Assembly: GCF_036320965.1 (NCBI RefSeq)
Contig: NC_092248.1
Coordinates: 25,198,002-25,262,001, forward strand
Origin: Panulirus ornatus
Taxonomy: Eukaryota; Arthropoda; Malacostraca; Decapoda; Palinuridae
Length of the DNA: 64,000 nt
Direction: 5' to 3'
Part shown: positions 34,475 through 49,488 of the stretch, piece after piece
Position numbering within the stretch: position 1 is the stretch's first letter
Layout: each line of letters begins with the position of its first letter
Position numbers and translations under genes: made by a program
The notes under the pieces: model-generated
Told to the model about the DNA's origin: nothing
What the model saw: the letters and a program-made list of their open reading frames with translations, nothing else
The model's database searches: none

Positions 34475-37424
34475 GCCTAATGTGACCTCCCTGTGCCTTG
34501 ATGTGCCCTCCCCCTACCTGATGTGAACTCCCTCTGCCTGATATGACCTCCCTCTGCCTGTTGTGACTTCCCTCTGCCTGATATGACCTCCCTCTACCTG
34601 ATGTGACCTCTCACTGCCTGATGTGACATCCCTCTACCTGATGTGACCTTTCACTGCCTGATGTGACCTCCCTCTACCTGATGTGACTTCCCTTTACCTG
34701 ATGTGACATCCCTTTACCTGATGTGACCTCTCACTGCCTGATGTGACCTCCCTCTGCCTGATGTGACCTCTCTCTGTCTGATGTGACCTCCCTCTACCTT
34801 ATGCGACCTCCCTCTGTCAGATGCGACCTCCCTCTACCTGATGTGACCTACCTCTGTCAGATGCGACCTCCCTCTGCCTGATGTGACCTCCCTCTCTCAG
34901 ATGAGACCTTCCTCTGCCTGATGTGATCTTCCTCTACCTAATATGACCTCCCTCTGCCTAATGTGACCTACGTCTTCCTGATATGACCTTTCTCTGCCTG
35001 ATGTGACCTCCCTCTGTCTGATATGACCTCCATCTGCATGATATAACCTCCCTCTGCTTAATATGACCTCTCTCTGCCTGATGTGACCTTCCTCTACCTA
35101 ATATGACCTACCTCTGCCTAATGTGACCTCCGTCTGCCTTATGTGACCTCCCTCTGCCTGATGTTACCTCCCTCTGCCTGATGTGACCTCCCTCTGCCTG
35201 ATGTGACCTTCCTCTGCCTGATGTGACCTCCCTCTGCCTGATGTGACCTCCTTCTGCCTGGTGTGACCTCCCTCTGCCTGATGTGACCTCCCTCTGCCTG
35301 CTATAACCTCTCTCTGCCTGATGTGACCTCCCTCTGCCTGATATAACCTCTCTCTGCCTGATATGACCCCCCTCTGCCTAATGTGACCTCCGTCTACCTG
35401 ATGTGACCCCCCTCTGCCTGATATGACCTCCCTCTGCCTGATGTGACCTCCCTCTGCCTGATGTGACCTCCCTCTGCCTAATGTGACCTCCCTCTGCCTG
35501 ATGTGACCTTCCTCTACCTAATATGACCTACCTCTGCCTAATGTGACCTCCGTCTGCCTTATGTGACCTCCCTCTGCCTGATGTGACCTCCTTCTGCCTG
35601 GTGTGACCTCCCTCTGCCTGATGTGACCTCCCTCTGCCTGTTATAACCTCTCTCTGCCTGATGTGACCTCCCTCTGCCTGATATAACCTCTCTCTGCCTG
35701 ATATGACCCCCCTCTGCCTAATGTGACCTCCGTCTACCTGATGTGACCCCCCTCTGCCTGATATGACCTCCCTCTGTCTGATATGACCTCCATCTGCATG
35801 ATATAACCTCCCTCTGCTTAATATGACCTCTCTCTGCCTGATGTGACCTTCCTCTACCTAATATGACCTACCTCTGCCTAATGTGACCTCCGTCTGCCTT
35901 ATGTGACCTCCCTCTGCCTGATGTTACCTCCCTCTGCCTGATATGACCTCTCTCTGCCTGATGTGACCTCCCTCTGCCTGATGTGACTCCCCTTCTGCTT
36001 AGTGTGACCTCTCTCTGCCTGATGTGACCCCCCCTCTGCCTAATGTGACCTCCCTGTACCTGATATAACCCCCCTCTGCCTGATATAACCTCCCTCTGCC
36101 TGATGTGACCTTCCTCTGCCTGATGTGACCTCCCTCTGCCTGATGTGACCTCCCTCTGCCTGATGTGACCTTCCTCTGCCTGATGTGACCTCCCTCTGCC
36201 TGATGTGACCTTCCTCTGCCTGATGTGACCTCCCTCTGCCTGATGTGACCTCCTTCTGCCTGGTGTGACCTCCCTCTGCCTGATGTGACCTCCCTCTGCC
36301 TGTTATAACCTCTCTCTGCCTGATGTGACCTCCCTCTGCCTGATATAACCTCTCTCTGCCTGATATGACCCCCCTCTGCCTAATGTGACCTCCGTCTACC
36401 TGATGTGACCCCCCTCTGCCTGATATGACCTCCCTCTGCCTGATGTGACCTCCCTCTGCCTGATGTGACCTCCCTCTGCCTAATGTGACCTCCCTCTGCC
36501 TGATGTGACCTCCCTCTGCCTGATGTGACCTCTCTCTGCCTGATGTGACCTTCCTATGCCTGATGTGACCTCCCTCTGCCTGATGTGACCTCTCTCTGCC
36601 TGATGTGACCTTCCTATGCCTGATGTGACCTCCCTCTGCCTAATGTAACCTCCCTCTGCCTAATATGACCTCCCTCTGCCTGATGTGACCTCCCTCTGCC
36701 TGATGTGACCTCTCTCTGCCTGATGTGACCTTCCTCTGCCTGATGTGACCTCCCTCTGCCTAATGTAACCTCCCTCTGCCTAATGCGACCTCCCTCTGCC
36801 TGATGTGACCTTCCTCTGCCTGATATAACCTCCCTCTGCCTGATGTGACCTTCCTCTGCCTGATGTGACCTCCCTCTGCCTAATGTAACCTCCCTCTGCC
36901 TAATGTGACCTCCGTCTGCCTGATGTGACTTTCCTCTGCCTGATGTGACCTTCCTCTGCTTGATGTGACCTCCCTCTGCCTGATATGAACTTCTCTCTGC
37001 CTGATGTGATCTTCTACCTAATATGACCTCCCTCTGTTTAATGTAACCTCCGTCTGCCTGAAGGACCCTTCTCTGCCTGATGTGACCTCCCTCTGCCTGA
37101 TGTGACCTTCCTCTGACTGATGTGACTTCCCTGTGCCTGATGTGGACTCCCTCTGCCTGGTGTGACCTCCCTCTGCCTGATGTGACCTCCCTCTGCCTGT
37201 TATAACCTCTCTCTGCCTGATGTGACCTCCCTCTGCCTGATATAACCTCTCTCTGCCTGATGTGATCTCTGCCTAATATGACCCCCCTCTGCCTAATGTG
37301 ACCTCCGTCTACCTGATGTGACCCCCCTCTGCCTGATGTGACCTCCCTCTGCCTGATGTGACCTCCCTCTGCCTGATGTGACCTCCCTCTGCCTGATGTG
37401 ACCTCCCTCTGCCTGATGTGACCT
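34475..37424. repeat. 20-bp minisatellite array, about 2.95 kb, with higher-order structure
   Basis: Consensus unit CCTGATGTGACCTCCCTCTG, nearly 150 units. Variants include GATATAACC, AATGTGACC and GACCCCCCT. A block of several variant units in fixed order (starting TTATAACCTCTCTCTGCC) recurs near 35,301, 35,641, 36,302 and 37,200, so units have been amplified in groups. It lies wholly in the intron between E3 and E4 and stops about 200 bp from E3. Because 20 is not a multiple of 3, long open frames through it are artefacts. Confidence 0.95.
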
Positions 37425-37621
37425 TCTCTTCCTTGTCTTCTCTTCTTCCATCATCATTTGGTCTTTCATTGGTCTTCTTCTGGATTATGAGTATACAGCC
37501 TTCCACAGAACGCTGTATATTTCATAGTACACTAATACTTTGGATTATGATATTCATAAGACTAGTAAACTCTGGCGCTTGAGTAGCATAAGTGTGAGAG
37601 TGGAATAGGCGAGGTTTTTAC

Positions 37622-37787
37622 GTAAAGTTTAATGTTCTGGAAAATGCGTTGATTAGCCTAACGTCAAGAGAATCCCTGGGTGTCACTCTGTTGCTTTCCT
37701 CGCGATTCATCCAATGGTAGTCCATGTAAGGGAAGTGTGGTGTTGTCACAATCCTGAACTTGTGGCCCATGAAATTCTGGAGCAGAT
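37622..37787 (-). CDS. IR gene exon E3, start of ligand-binding lobe S1
   Basis: This exon encodes LLQNFMGHKFRIVTTPHFPY, then an acidic loop, then SLDVRLINAFSRTLNFT. The pattern FxGxxFRIVTxPHFPY followed by DVRLxxAxxxxLNFT is the standard opening of the S1 half of the IR ligand-binding domain. The acceptor is strong, a run TTTCCCCCTTCCAG ending at 37,788, and the donor AC|GTAAAA is at 37,622/37,621. Length is 166 nt, entering with two bases of a split Asp codon and leaving with two bases of a split Thr codon, which E4 completes. A 3-kb minisatellite begins only about 200 bp downstream in the following intron. Confidence 0.92.
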
Positions 37788-37879
37788 CTGGAAGGGGGAA
37801 AGTATCTGTCTGAGTTGATTTCCTTGATCTTTTGTGGTAAATTCAGGATATAGATTTTCAGCTAGAGCTATCATGATAA

Positions 37880-39340
37880 AAGCATAGAATAACTTTCTTA
37901 AGAAATTTGATTACAATACCGTCCACTCAGCCACTGTGCTGCATTTCATCTTACGTAAGACATTCACCACTTCCTATCTTTTCAGCATACCAATTTTCAT
38001 AACTCTTCCACTTCGCATATTTCCTCTTACAAAACATATCCCTTCTGCCACCCTATCATCAAACTCGTTTAAGAACTCTTCAAAACACTCACTCCATCTC
38101 TTCACCTCTTCTCTGGCTCTTATCACTTCCCATTAGCTCCCTTCACCGATGTTACAATTTCCTCTCTTGTTTTCTTAAACCATCACTCTTCGAAAGCATT
38201 TTCTTATTCTCTCTTTGGGATTTGCTGGAACTCTCTCATCCCAACTTTTTTTTTTTCAGCACCTACACCTTCCTTTTGACCTCCTATCGCTGTCCTTTGT
38301 ACATCGAGTAGTGTGCTCACCTTCCCTGCAAATAATACCTATACACCTCTCTTTTCTCCTTAACTTGCCACTTAACTTCTTCATTCCACCTCTCACTACA
38401 CTTTCTAACTTGTTCACCTTCCACTTTCCGCGTGCCACACACTTCTTTAGCACATATAAGCAGTGCTTTCCTAAACACCTGCCATTCCGCATCCACTGCA
38501 ATATCTTCATTTACTCCACCTTTTTGGCTATCTACGCTTAATTTTTTTCACAATCCTCTTATCTAAACTCATTCGCTTTCACAGTCTACTTCCCATCCTC
38601 ACCGTTTCTTCTTTTTCTAAAGCCCCTACAAGCATTCACCTTCGTCTTCATTTGGTAATAATTACATATTTCGCTATCAATTTTTCCTCCCGCTTCAACA
38701 TATTAACATCCAAGAGTCTCTCCTTTGCGTGCTTCTCAATTTGCACATGGTCCAATAAAGCCCCTCACCATCTATCTTACTCACCCACGTATATTTCTGT
38801 ACATCCCCCTCCTCCTTAAACCAATGGTATTCACATTCACCAACCTTTATTCAACATACAACTTCACAAGCTCTTTACTATTCTTATTCACAACACCGGG
38901 TATCCCATGCTCGCCAGTTGTACCCCCAACTGCCACATAACTACTCTCGTAATCAGATCATGCAATACTGATACTCGATCCCGCTCATCAAAATTGCTGA
39001 TACAGTCTGCCATATGCTCCCAAAACACTCACTTTACCTCTTAAGCCACCTCATCACCGGTTTCATTAGCACAAAAAATTATCCACATCTCGTAATCCGC
39101 TCTCATTTCATACATCAGCCTGAGACTCATTCCCTTACATTGTTTCAGACACTCCCACAGCTCTTCCAGTACTGTTGCTATCCCTTACTTAGCTCTCGCC
39201 CTCATACTATCCCTGAATTTAATCTTAAGACATTCGTAAACCATTCTTTCCTTCAGATTCAGAACATTCATGATTCATTTTACATATCTCTCATTTCTTC
39301 TCAGACTGGTTACGTCAACGCACTTTAAGATATCTTACAC
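37880..39340 (-). mobile_element. Old, diverged relative of the RTE-like LINE
   Basis: Minus-strand sequence colinear with the endonuclease-to-RT linker of the main LINE but heavily mutated: 38,256-38,510 encodes NGRCLGKHCLYVLKKCVARG and VVRGGMKKLSGKLRRKERCI, parallel to the FREAVMDCAKDACGMRS and WWDEEVRLLVKEKREAFGRF segments. Endonuclease remnants continue to about 39,330. It appears to be a separate, older family. Confidence 0.65.
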
Positions 39341-39354
39341 TCAGCCCTCGAGGA

Positions 39355-39976
39355 TGGCAAAGAAATCATTTTATAGAGCTAAACCCAAACCTCCCCTTGA
39401 CACCAAGAACCTTCTAGTTCTTCCTTTTTACTCTATTTCTCAAAGTGCATAAAATAAATTAGTGTAAATGTTACCTTTAGCAACAACAGTACTATAAAGA
39501 ATATCTCAATCAAGAACTCACCAGAAAATTCTGCAGGATGCATTTATAGAGTACCCTGCAGAGATTCTGATAGGTTTTATGTTGGGCAGACTGGTAAGAA
39601 ACTCTCTCTTAGACTTAAGCAACATGAATATATTACAGGAACAGGAAAAGAATCAAATGCCTTGTTTAATCACGTTAAAAGATGATAATCATTATATTGA
39701 CTGGAGTAATGCCAGCTAGGTGAACATAACAATTCATTGAATCTTCTATCATTACATACACAAAGAATTGTAACATTATGTTAGTGAAGGTCTGCACAAA
39801 TTGGATAGCATATAGCTAAAAAGATATGTAAACAGATCCCCGGCCAGTCCAAAATATGAACTTGTGATACGCATGTTGCTAAACTTGGATCTCCCCTCAT
39901 GATATGCAATTACAGGAAAGTTTACTTGGGAACTTATATCATTTCCCCGTGGACTCATAGGAATATACTTAATCAT
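39355..39976 (+). mobile_element. Penelope-like element 3' fragment
   Basis: Plus-strand piece beginning GGATGGCAAAGAAATCATTT (compare 25,585-25,600), including TTATGTTGGGCAGACTGGTA (VGQTG of GIY-YIG) at 39,575-39,600 and ending with the tail TTTCCCCGTGGACTCATAGG. Stops throughout. It is followed directly by (TA)n. Confidence 0.8.
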
Positions 39977-42548
<2,572 letters not shown>

Positions 42549-43478
42549 CATGTGTACGTGTATGAAGAGAGGAAAGTGATTGGTTCTCAGTGAATGTATG
42601 TTTGCGGCAGGGGTGTGTGATGTTTCCATGGTTGTTTGATTTGTTTATGGATGGGGTTTTTAGGGAAGTGAATGCAAGAGTTTTGGAAAGAGGGGCAAGT
42701 ATGCAGTCTGTTTGGGATGAGAGAGCTTGGGAAGTGAGTCAGTTGTTGTTCGCTGATGATACAGCGCTGGTGGCTGATTCATGTGAGGAACTGCAGAAGC
42801 TGGTGACTGAGTTTGGTAAAGCGTGTGAAAGAAGATGTTAAGAGTAAATATGAATAAGAGCAAGATTATTAGGTACAGTAGGGTTGAGGGTCAAGTCAAT
42901 TGGGAGGTAAGTTTGAATGGAGAATAACTTAAGGAAGTAAAGTGTTTTAGATATCTGGGAGTGGATCTGGCAGCGGATGGAACCATGGAAGCGGAAGTGA
43001 ATCATAGGGTGGGGAAGGGGGCGAAAATCCTGGGAGCCTTGAAGAATGTGTGGAAGTCGAGAACATTATCTCGGAAAGCAAAAATGGATATGTTTGAAGA
43101 AATAGTGGTTCCAACAATGTTGTATGGTTGCGAGGCGTGAGCTATGGATAGAGTTGTGCGCAGGAGGGTGGATGTGCTTGAAATGAGATATTTGAGGACA
43201 ATATGTTGTGTGAGGTGGTTCGATCGAGTAAGTAACGTAAGGGTAAGAGAGATGTGTGGAAATAAAAAGGGCGTGGTTGAGAGAGCAGAAGAGGGTGTTT
43301 TGAAATGGTTTGGACACATGGAGAGAATGAGTGAGGAAAGATTGACCAAGAGGATATATGTGTCGGAGGTGGAGGGAACGAGGAGAAGTGGGAGACCAAA
43401 TTGGAGGTGGAAAGATGGAGTGGAAAAGATTTTGAGTGATCGGGGATTGAACATGCAGGAAGGTGAAAAGATCGATGG
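42549..43478 (+). mobile_element. RTE-like LINE copy L11, cut at both ends
   Basis: Starts inside the RT (ESDWFSVNVCLRQGCVMFPW), keeps [16 protein letters not shown], and has frame breaks near 42,838, 42,925 and a TGA at 43,139. The C-terminal frame from 43,144 is open to the segment encoding LNMQEGE, where the LINE stops and the 45-bp minisatellite begins without a 3' UTR. Confidence 0.88.
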
Positions 43479-43479
43479 T

Positions 43480-44200
43480 TGGTCGACGCTGGGAGGGGCG
43501 GGGTCAGTATCTGGGGGTGGGGGATTGGTCGTCGCTTGGAGGTGCGGGTCAGTACCTGAGGGTGGAAGGTGTGTCGGTGCTGAGAGGGGCGGGTCAATAC
43601 CTGAGGGTGAGGGGTTGGTCGATGCTAGGAGGGGCGGGTCAATACCTGATGGTGGGGGGTTGGTCGGCGCTGGGAGGGAAGGGTCAGTATCTGAGGATGA
43701 GGAGTTAGTCGGCGCTGGGAGGGGCGGGTCAGTACCTGAGAGTTGGGGGTTAGTTGGCGCCGGCAGGGGAGGGTCAGCACCTGAAGGTGCGGAGGTTGGT
43801 CGGCGCTGGGAGGGGCGGGGTCAGTATCTGAGGGTGGGGGATTGGTCGTCGCTTGGAGGTGCGGGTCAGTACCTGAGGGTGGAAGGTGTGTCGGCGCTGA
43901 GAGGGGCGGGTCAATACCTGAGGGTGGGGGTTGGTTGGCGCTGGGAGTTGCACGTCATTACCTGACGGTGGGGGATCGGTCGGTGTGGGAGGGACGGGTC
44001 AGTTTCTGAGGATGATGGGTTAATCGGCGCTGGGAGGGGCGGGTCAGTACCTGAGAGTTGGGGGTTAGTTGGCGCTGGGAGGGGCAAGTCAGTACCTGAG
44101 GGTTTTGGGTTGGTCGACTCTGGGAGGAGTGGGTCAGTACGTGAGGGTGGGGTGTTGGTCGGCGCTAGGAGAGGCGGGTCAGTACCTGAGGATGGGGTTT
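43480..44200 (+). repeat. 45-bp minisatellite, copy A (about 16 units)
   Basis: Units of the type GCTGGGAGGGGCGGGTCAGT followed by ACCTGAGGGTGGGGGGTTGG and TCGGC. The unit is 45 bp, so a 15-residue repeat (GAGRGGSVPEGGGLV) stays open and extends the LINE C-terminal frame to 43,965. This open frame is probably incidental. The G-rich strand is the plus strand. Confidence 0.93.
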
Positions 44201-44349
44201 TTAAGCTGTTCAGTGGTTCAGTGACACAGATAATGCCATACTGTCCCACCATCATGATGAGATGAGCTGGCAGATATTCCTATAAGAAACACGGACTAAG
44301 ATAACATTCACACATCAAGAGTAATAAGTCTAAAGTATATAATCTTCAC

Positions 44350-44455
44350 CTTTGAAGAGGTTGCTTGTGTTCTGGAAGGCCAAGGTCAAGTTCCAAATGT
44401 TGATAAGTTGGACTCCCTGCTGGCCAGTGTTACAGTAGAGGCAGCGTCTGTACAC
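44350..44455 (-). CDS. IR gene exon E2, copy A (nearer to E3)
   Basis: This is the identical counterpart of the exon at 56,795-56,900: VYRRCLYC, two Gln in QQGVQ, then a segment ending SNLFK. The donor AAAG|GTGAAG is at 44,350/44,349. Its final base G joins the AT that opens E3 to make the Asp codon of the sequence LFK-DLLQNF. The acceptor CAG is at 44,458-44,456, and the pyrimidine-rich stretch sits about 25-40 nt upstream. Being closer to E3 and equally intact, it may be the copy actually spliced. Transcript data are needed to say which copy is used. Confidence 0.85.
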
Positions 44456-46417
44456 CTGCACACCATCACTTATCACTGATGACAGTAACAGAAACATTAA
44501 ATTTTCCTTCAATATATATTATATTTTCATGACTCATAATCGTATGTGTTCACATGTTGAACATGACAGAAACCACGTGGAAATCCTGCTAGTCAGACCT
44601 GGGTCTTCTGCATCAATGTACTTCATAAAACTCTTTTTATGTTTTTCTTTTTACAGTGACCGACATGTCTTGAGCAACATGGCTCAGGCAGAAGCCATCT
44701 CGGGTGAAAGAAATGTATAAGCGAAAAAGAAGACGAAAATTATTCATGGCTTCGAAGGTGTTTTCTGTCATTCGGTTGATTATATTGATATAAGAAAGGT
44801 TTTATTTCGTCATATAACATTCTTCAGTATTCAGGAAGACATCAGAATATATGAGTTCAAACATCTCAATACTTGCAGATAAGATAATTGTAATATGTAG
44901 AGCGACGAAGTTATATGTATGTAAACATAACAGTAGAAAGACATGAGAGAGACGATGTTTGTGAATCTCCAGTTATTCATACAACCACAAAAGGAATAGT
45001 GATATATATTTAGGAAGAAGAATGAAAAAAGGAATTAATATGATGCTCACCTACTATCTAATAAATCAGTTCACAGTGTTGGCGAGACTCAGGTGTAACA
45101 ACCCTGACTTCATCAAATGATAGACTGCGTCGTCTTCATCATACCAAGTGGCAGTGCAATGATGGCATTGAGCATATGTACCGTAGCATTATGTACTGAT
45201 GACCATAATGGCCTCATGTCTGAAAGTTGTCTGAAGCAGAAGGAAGAATTGCCTGAGTTTTGCCCCGAGAAAATACTACTGCTATGCAATACTGTATACC
45301 AAAGTCGATACGTTTATGTTGTCACAGTGGTAACGCAAGGCGTTATGAGGGAAAAAATGTCTCGAGTTTTCAGATTTGGTCATTAAAGGTCATATGAGAA
45401 AGCTGGAGTATCTCAAGCAAGGTCACAAGAAAAATTATTAATCAGTATTATCTTTCATGACAGGAAGACTTCACGAACTTCACAACAAGGTGACGGTAGT
45501 TCGTGAGGCGCAGCAAGAATCACCAACTCTTAACCAAAGTCATAAACATAATCCGTGACTCTCCTGTCATGATCCCGAGAACGTAATGTAACGCAAGCTG
45601 AGATTGAACCCTGATCTCTGGCTCAAAATATGTATATCTCTAAAGCTAAACCCCTTAGTGAATGCTCCCCTTAGTGTAACCTGAGAGGCAGTACTCTTCT
45701 ACAAGCGAGGAAAGGAGCACTTTCGTGTTTGTGTGTAGCCTCCGAATCTAAGGATGTCAATAATCTTACATAAGTGTAGGAGTAGCAGATTATATAAACA
45801 ACATAAAGCTTGAAGGAGAGATAAGAGGAGTTGTTGGTAAACTATCGCCTACTTGTTTGACGTCTTCGAAACAGAACTAACAGCTCTGATTTCAGGAGTA
45901 CTTCCCAGATCGGCGCCAAAATCCTCCTTCATGAAGTGAGATGTTTAGTCGCAATACTAGATTAGTGAACCTTTGTTTCCAGGAGGGAGTCGAGTTCATA
46001 AACTTTCAGTTTATGGAAGCTGTGCGTTTTGATAGGCACTCTAGTGAGTATACTCCTGCGTTTTAGTCAAAAAACGTACTTCGTGTAGAATGGGTCTCTC
46101 ACACTCTGTTACTACTTTTTTTTTAACTAGTCTCGGTCATGCATCATGACATTTTATGTTCTTCAACGGATTATAGACTTAAGAACTTTTCAGAGCTACA
46201 GACAACTGCATCAGAAGAAAATTTTGGTATAAATGGTATTCATACAAATTTGTTGGATATTCTTAATGTAGACATCGTAGCAGTTCCAGAGTACACACAA
46301 TTAACAATGATTGAGGAAATAAAGAGGATGGAGGTGTCTTCCTCTGTTGAAACTCATCATACTCCCGTGATAAAAGATCGAGAATTATAATGAAAATTAT
46401 CTACATATGAAAAGGGG
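44456..46417. other. IR intron sequence in duplication copy A
   Basis: Non-repetitive sequence apart from its duplicate at 56,901-58,860. Two short plus-strand frames, 45,117-45,386 (89 codons) and 46,139-46,390 (83 codons), are open in both copies but have no recognisable domain. A tRNA-like segment is noted at 45,585-45,690. Confidence 0.55.
45585..45690 (-). repeat. Possible tRNA-derived SINE segment (tentative)
   Basis: On the minus strand TTTAGCTTTAGAG resembles a pol III box A and, about 40 nt later, CAGGGTTCAATCTC resembles box B (GGTTCRANYCC). There is no clear folded tRNA. Repeated in copy B near 58,035-58,140 through the segmental duplication only. Confidence 0.3.
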
Positions 46418-49400
46418 TAAAAGGGGAAGAGTGGTTTGAGAATGTCTTGGGAGTAAAGTCAGCGGTTAGTGAGAGGACAAGAGCAAGGGAAGGAGTAGCA
46501 CTACTCCTGAATCAGGAGTTGTAGGAGTATGTGATAGAGTGTAAGAAAGTAAATTCTAGATTGATATGGGTAAAACTAAAAGTTGATGGAGAGAGATGGG
46601 TGATTATTGGTGCATATGCACCTGGGCGTGAGAAGAAAGATCATGAGAGGCAAGTGTTTTGGGAGCAGCTGAATGAGTGTGTTAGTGGTTTTGATGTACA
46701 AGACCGGGTTATAGTGATGGGTGATTTCAATGCAAAGGTGAGTAATGTGGTAGTTGAGGGAATAATTGGTTTACATGGAGTGTTCAGTGTTGTAAATGGA
46801 AATGGTGAAGAGCTTGTAGATTATGTGCTGAAAAAGGACTGGTGATTGGGAATACCTCGTTTAAAAAACGAGATATACATAAGTATACGTATGTAAGTAG
46901 GAGAGATGGCCAGAGAGCGTTATTGGATTACGTGTTAATTGATAGACGCTCAAAAGAGAGACTTTTGGATGTTAATGTGCTGAGAGGTGCAAATGGAGGG
47001 ATGTCTGATCATTATCTTGTGGAGGCGAAGGTGAAGATTTGTGGGGGTTTTCAGAAAAGAAGAGAGAATGTTGGGGTGAAGAGAGTGGTGAGAGTAAGTG
47101 AGCTTGGGAAGGAGAGTTGTGTGAGGAAGTACCAGGAGGGACTGAGAACAGAATGGAAAAAGGTGAGAACAATGGAAGTAAGGGGAGTGGGGGAGGAATG
47201 GGATGTATTTAGTGAAGCAGTAATGGATTGCGCAAAAGATGCTTGTGGCATGAGAAGCGTGGGAGGTGGGTTGAATAGAAAAGGTAGTGAGTGGTGGGAT
47301 GAAGAAGTAAGATTATTAGTGAAAGAGAAGAAAGAGGCATTTGGACGATTTTTGCAGGGAAAAAATGCAAATGAGTGGGAGAGGTATAAAAGACAGAGGC
47401 AGGAGGGCAAAAGAAAGGTGCAGGAGGTGAAAAAGAGGGCAAATGAGAGTTGGGGTGAGAGAGTATCATTAAATTTTAGGGTGAATAAAAAGATGTTTTG
47501 GAAGGAGGTAAATAAAGTGCGTAAGACAAGGGAGCAAATGGGAACATCAGTGAAGGGGGCTAATGGGGAGGTGATAACAAGTAGTGGTGATTTGAGAAGG
47601 AGATGGAGTGAGTATTTTGAGGGTTTGTTGAATGTGTTTGATGAAACGTGGCAGATATAGGGTGTTTTGGTCGCGGTGGTGTGCAAAGTGAGAGGGTTAT
47701 TGAAAATGATTTGGTAAATAGAGAAGAGGTAGTAAAAGCTTTACGGAAGATGAAAGCCGGCAAGGCAGCAGGTTTGGATGGTATTGCAGTGGAATTTATT
47801 AAAAAAGGGGGTGACTGTATTGTTGACTGGTTGGTAAGGTTATTTAATGCATGTATGATTCATGGTGAGGTGCCTGAGGATTGGCGGAATGCTTGCATAG
47901 TGCCATTGTACAAAAGCAAAGGGGATAAGAGTGAGTGCTCAAATTACAGAGGTATAAGTTTGTTGAGTATTCCTGGTAATTATATGGGAGGGTATTGATT
48001 GAGAGGGTGAAGGCATATACAGAGCACCAGACTGGGTAAGAGCAGTGTGGTTTCAGAAGTGGTAGAGGGTGTGTGGATCAGGTGTTTGCTTTGAAGAATG
48101 TATGTGAGAAATACTTAGAAAAACAAATGGATTTGTATGTAGCATTTATGGATCTGGAGAAGGCATATGATAGAGTTGATAGAGATGCTCTGTGGAAGGT
48201 TTTAAGAATATATGGTGTGGGATGCAAGTTGTTAGAAGCAGTGAAAAGTTTTTATCGAGGATGTAAGGCATGTGTACGTGTAGGAAGAGGGGAAAGTGAT
48301 TGGTTCTCAGTGAATGTAGGCTTGCGGCAGGGGTGTGTGATGTCTCCATGGTTGTTTGAATTGTTTATGGATCGGGTTGTTAGGGAGGTGAATGCAAGAG
48401 TTTTGGAAAGAGGGGCAAGTATGAAGTCTGTTGTGGATGAGAGAGCTTGGGAAGTGAGTCAGTTGTTGTTCGCTGATGATACAGCGCTGGTGGCTGATTC
48501 ATGTAAGAAACAGCAGAAGCTGGTGACTGAGTTTGGTAAAGTATGTGAAAGAAGAAAGTTAAGAGTAAATGTGAATAAGAGCAAGGTTATTAGGTTCAGT
48601 AGGGTTGAGGGTCAAATCAACTGGGAGGTAAGTTTGAGTGGAGAAAAACTGGAGGAAGTAGTTTTAGATATCTGGGAGTGGATCTGGCAGCGGATGGAAC
48701 CATGGAAGCGGAAGTGAATCATTGGGTGGGGGTGGGGTCGAAAATTCTGGGAGCCTTGAAGAATGTTTGGTAGTCTAGAACATTATCTCGGAAAGCAAAA
48801 ATGGGTATGTTTGAAGGAATAGTGGTTCCAACAATGTTGTATAGTTGCAAGGCGTGGGCTATGGATAGAGTTGTGCGCAGGAGGGTGGATGTGCTGGAAA
48901 TGAGATGTTTGAGGACAATATGTGGTGTGAGGTGGTTTGATCGAGTAAGAATTGTAAGGGTGAGAGAGATGTGTGGAAATAAAAAGAGTGTGGTTGAGAG
49001 AGCAGAAGAGGGTGTTTTGAAATGGTTTAGTCACATAGAGAGAATGAGTGGAGAAAGATTGACAAAGAGGATATATGTGCAGAGGTGGAGGGAACGAGGA
49101 GAAGTGGGAGACCAAATTGGAGGTGGAAAGATGGAGTGAAAAAGATTTTGAGTGATCGGGGCCTGAACATGCAGGAGGGTGAAAGGAGTGCAAGGAATAG
49201 ATTGAATTGGAACGATGTGGTATACAGGGGTTGACGTGCTGTCAGTGGATTGAATCAAGGCATGTGAAGCGTCCGGGGTAAACCATGGAAAGCTGTGTAG
49301 GTATGTATATTTGCGTGTGTGGACGTATGTATGTACATGTGTATGGGGGGGGTTGGGCCATTTCTTTCGTCTGTTTCCTTGCGCTACCTCGCAAACGCGG

Positions 49401-49424
49401 GAGACAGCGACGAGGTATAAAAAA

Positions 49425-49440
<16 letters not shown>
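46418..49440 (+). mobile_element. RTE-like LINE copy L12, nearly complete coding region, disrupted
   Basis: Plus-strand copy from the endonuclease (KGEEWFENVLGVKSAVSERT at 46,425) to a short-form 3' UTR and poly(A) (49,418-49,442). Open parts are 46,531-46,845 and 46,842-47,660 (endonuclease with IVMGDFNAKVSN, SDHYLVEAKVK, linker), 47,648-47,998 and 48,073-48,717 (RT with VAFMDLEKAYDRVDRD and [10 protein letters not shown]), and 48,801-49,139 (C-terminal domain). Single-base indels near 46,825, 47,645, 47,980 and 48,660 and a stop at 46,524 break the frame. All catalytic motifs are otherwise conserved. Confidence 0.92.
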
Positions 49441-49482
<42 letters not shown>

Positions 49483-49488
49483 TATATA
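49441..49488. repeat. (TA)n after the poly(A) of L12
   Basis: Short TA tract with one TACATA interruption separating the L12 tail from fragment L13. Confidence 0.9.

Noticed and set aside
34475..37424. CRISPR-like array of short repeats
   Set aside because: Units of 20 bp are contiguous with no unique spacers, and the context is a eukaryotic intron. It is a minisatellite.
37309..37506. Frame encoding repeats of SHQAEGGHIRQREVTSGRGR
   Set aside because: It is a translation of the 20-bp minisatellite; three units make a 20-residue period.
43463..43965. Gly-rich repeat protein at the 45-bp minisatellite
   Set aside because: The 15-residue periodicity follows from the 45-bp DNA repeat read through from a truncated LINE frame. 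There is no start, no promoter and no independent support.
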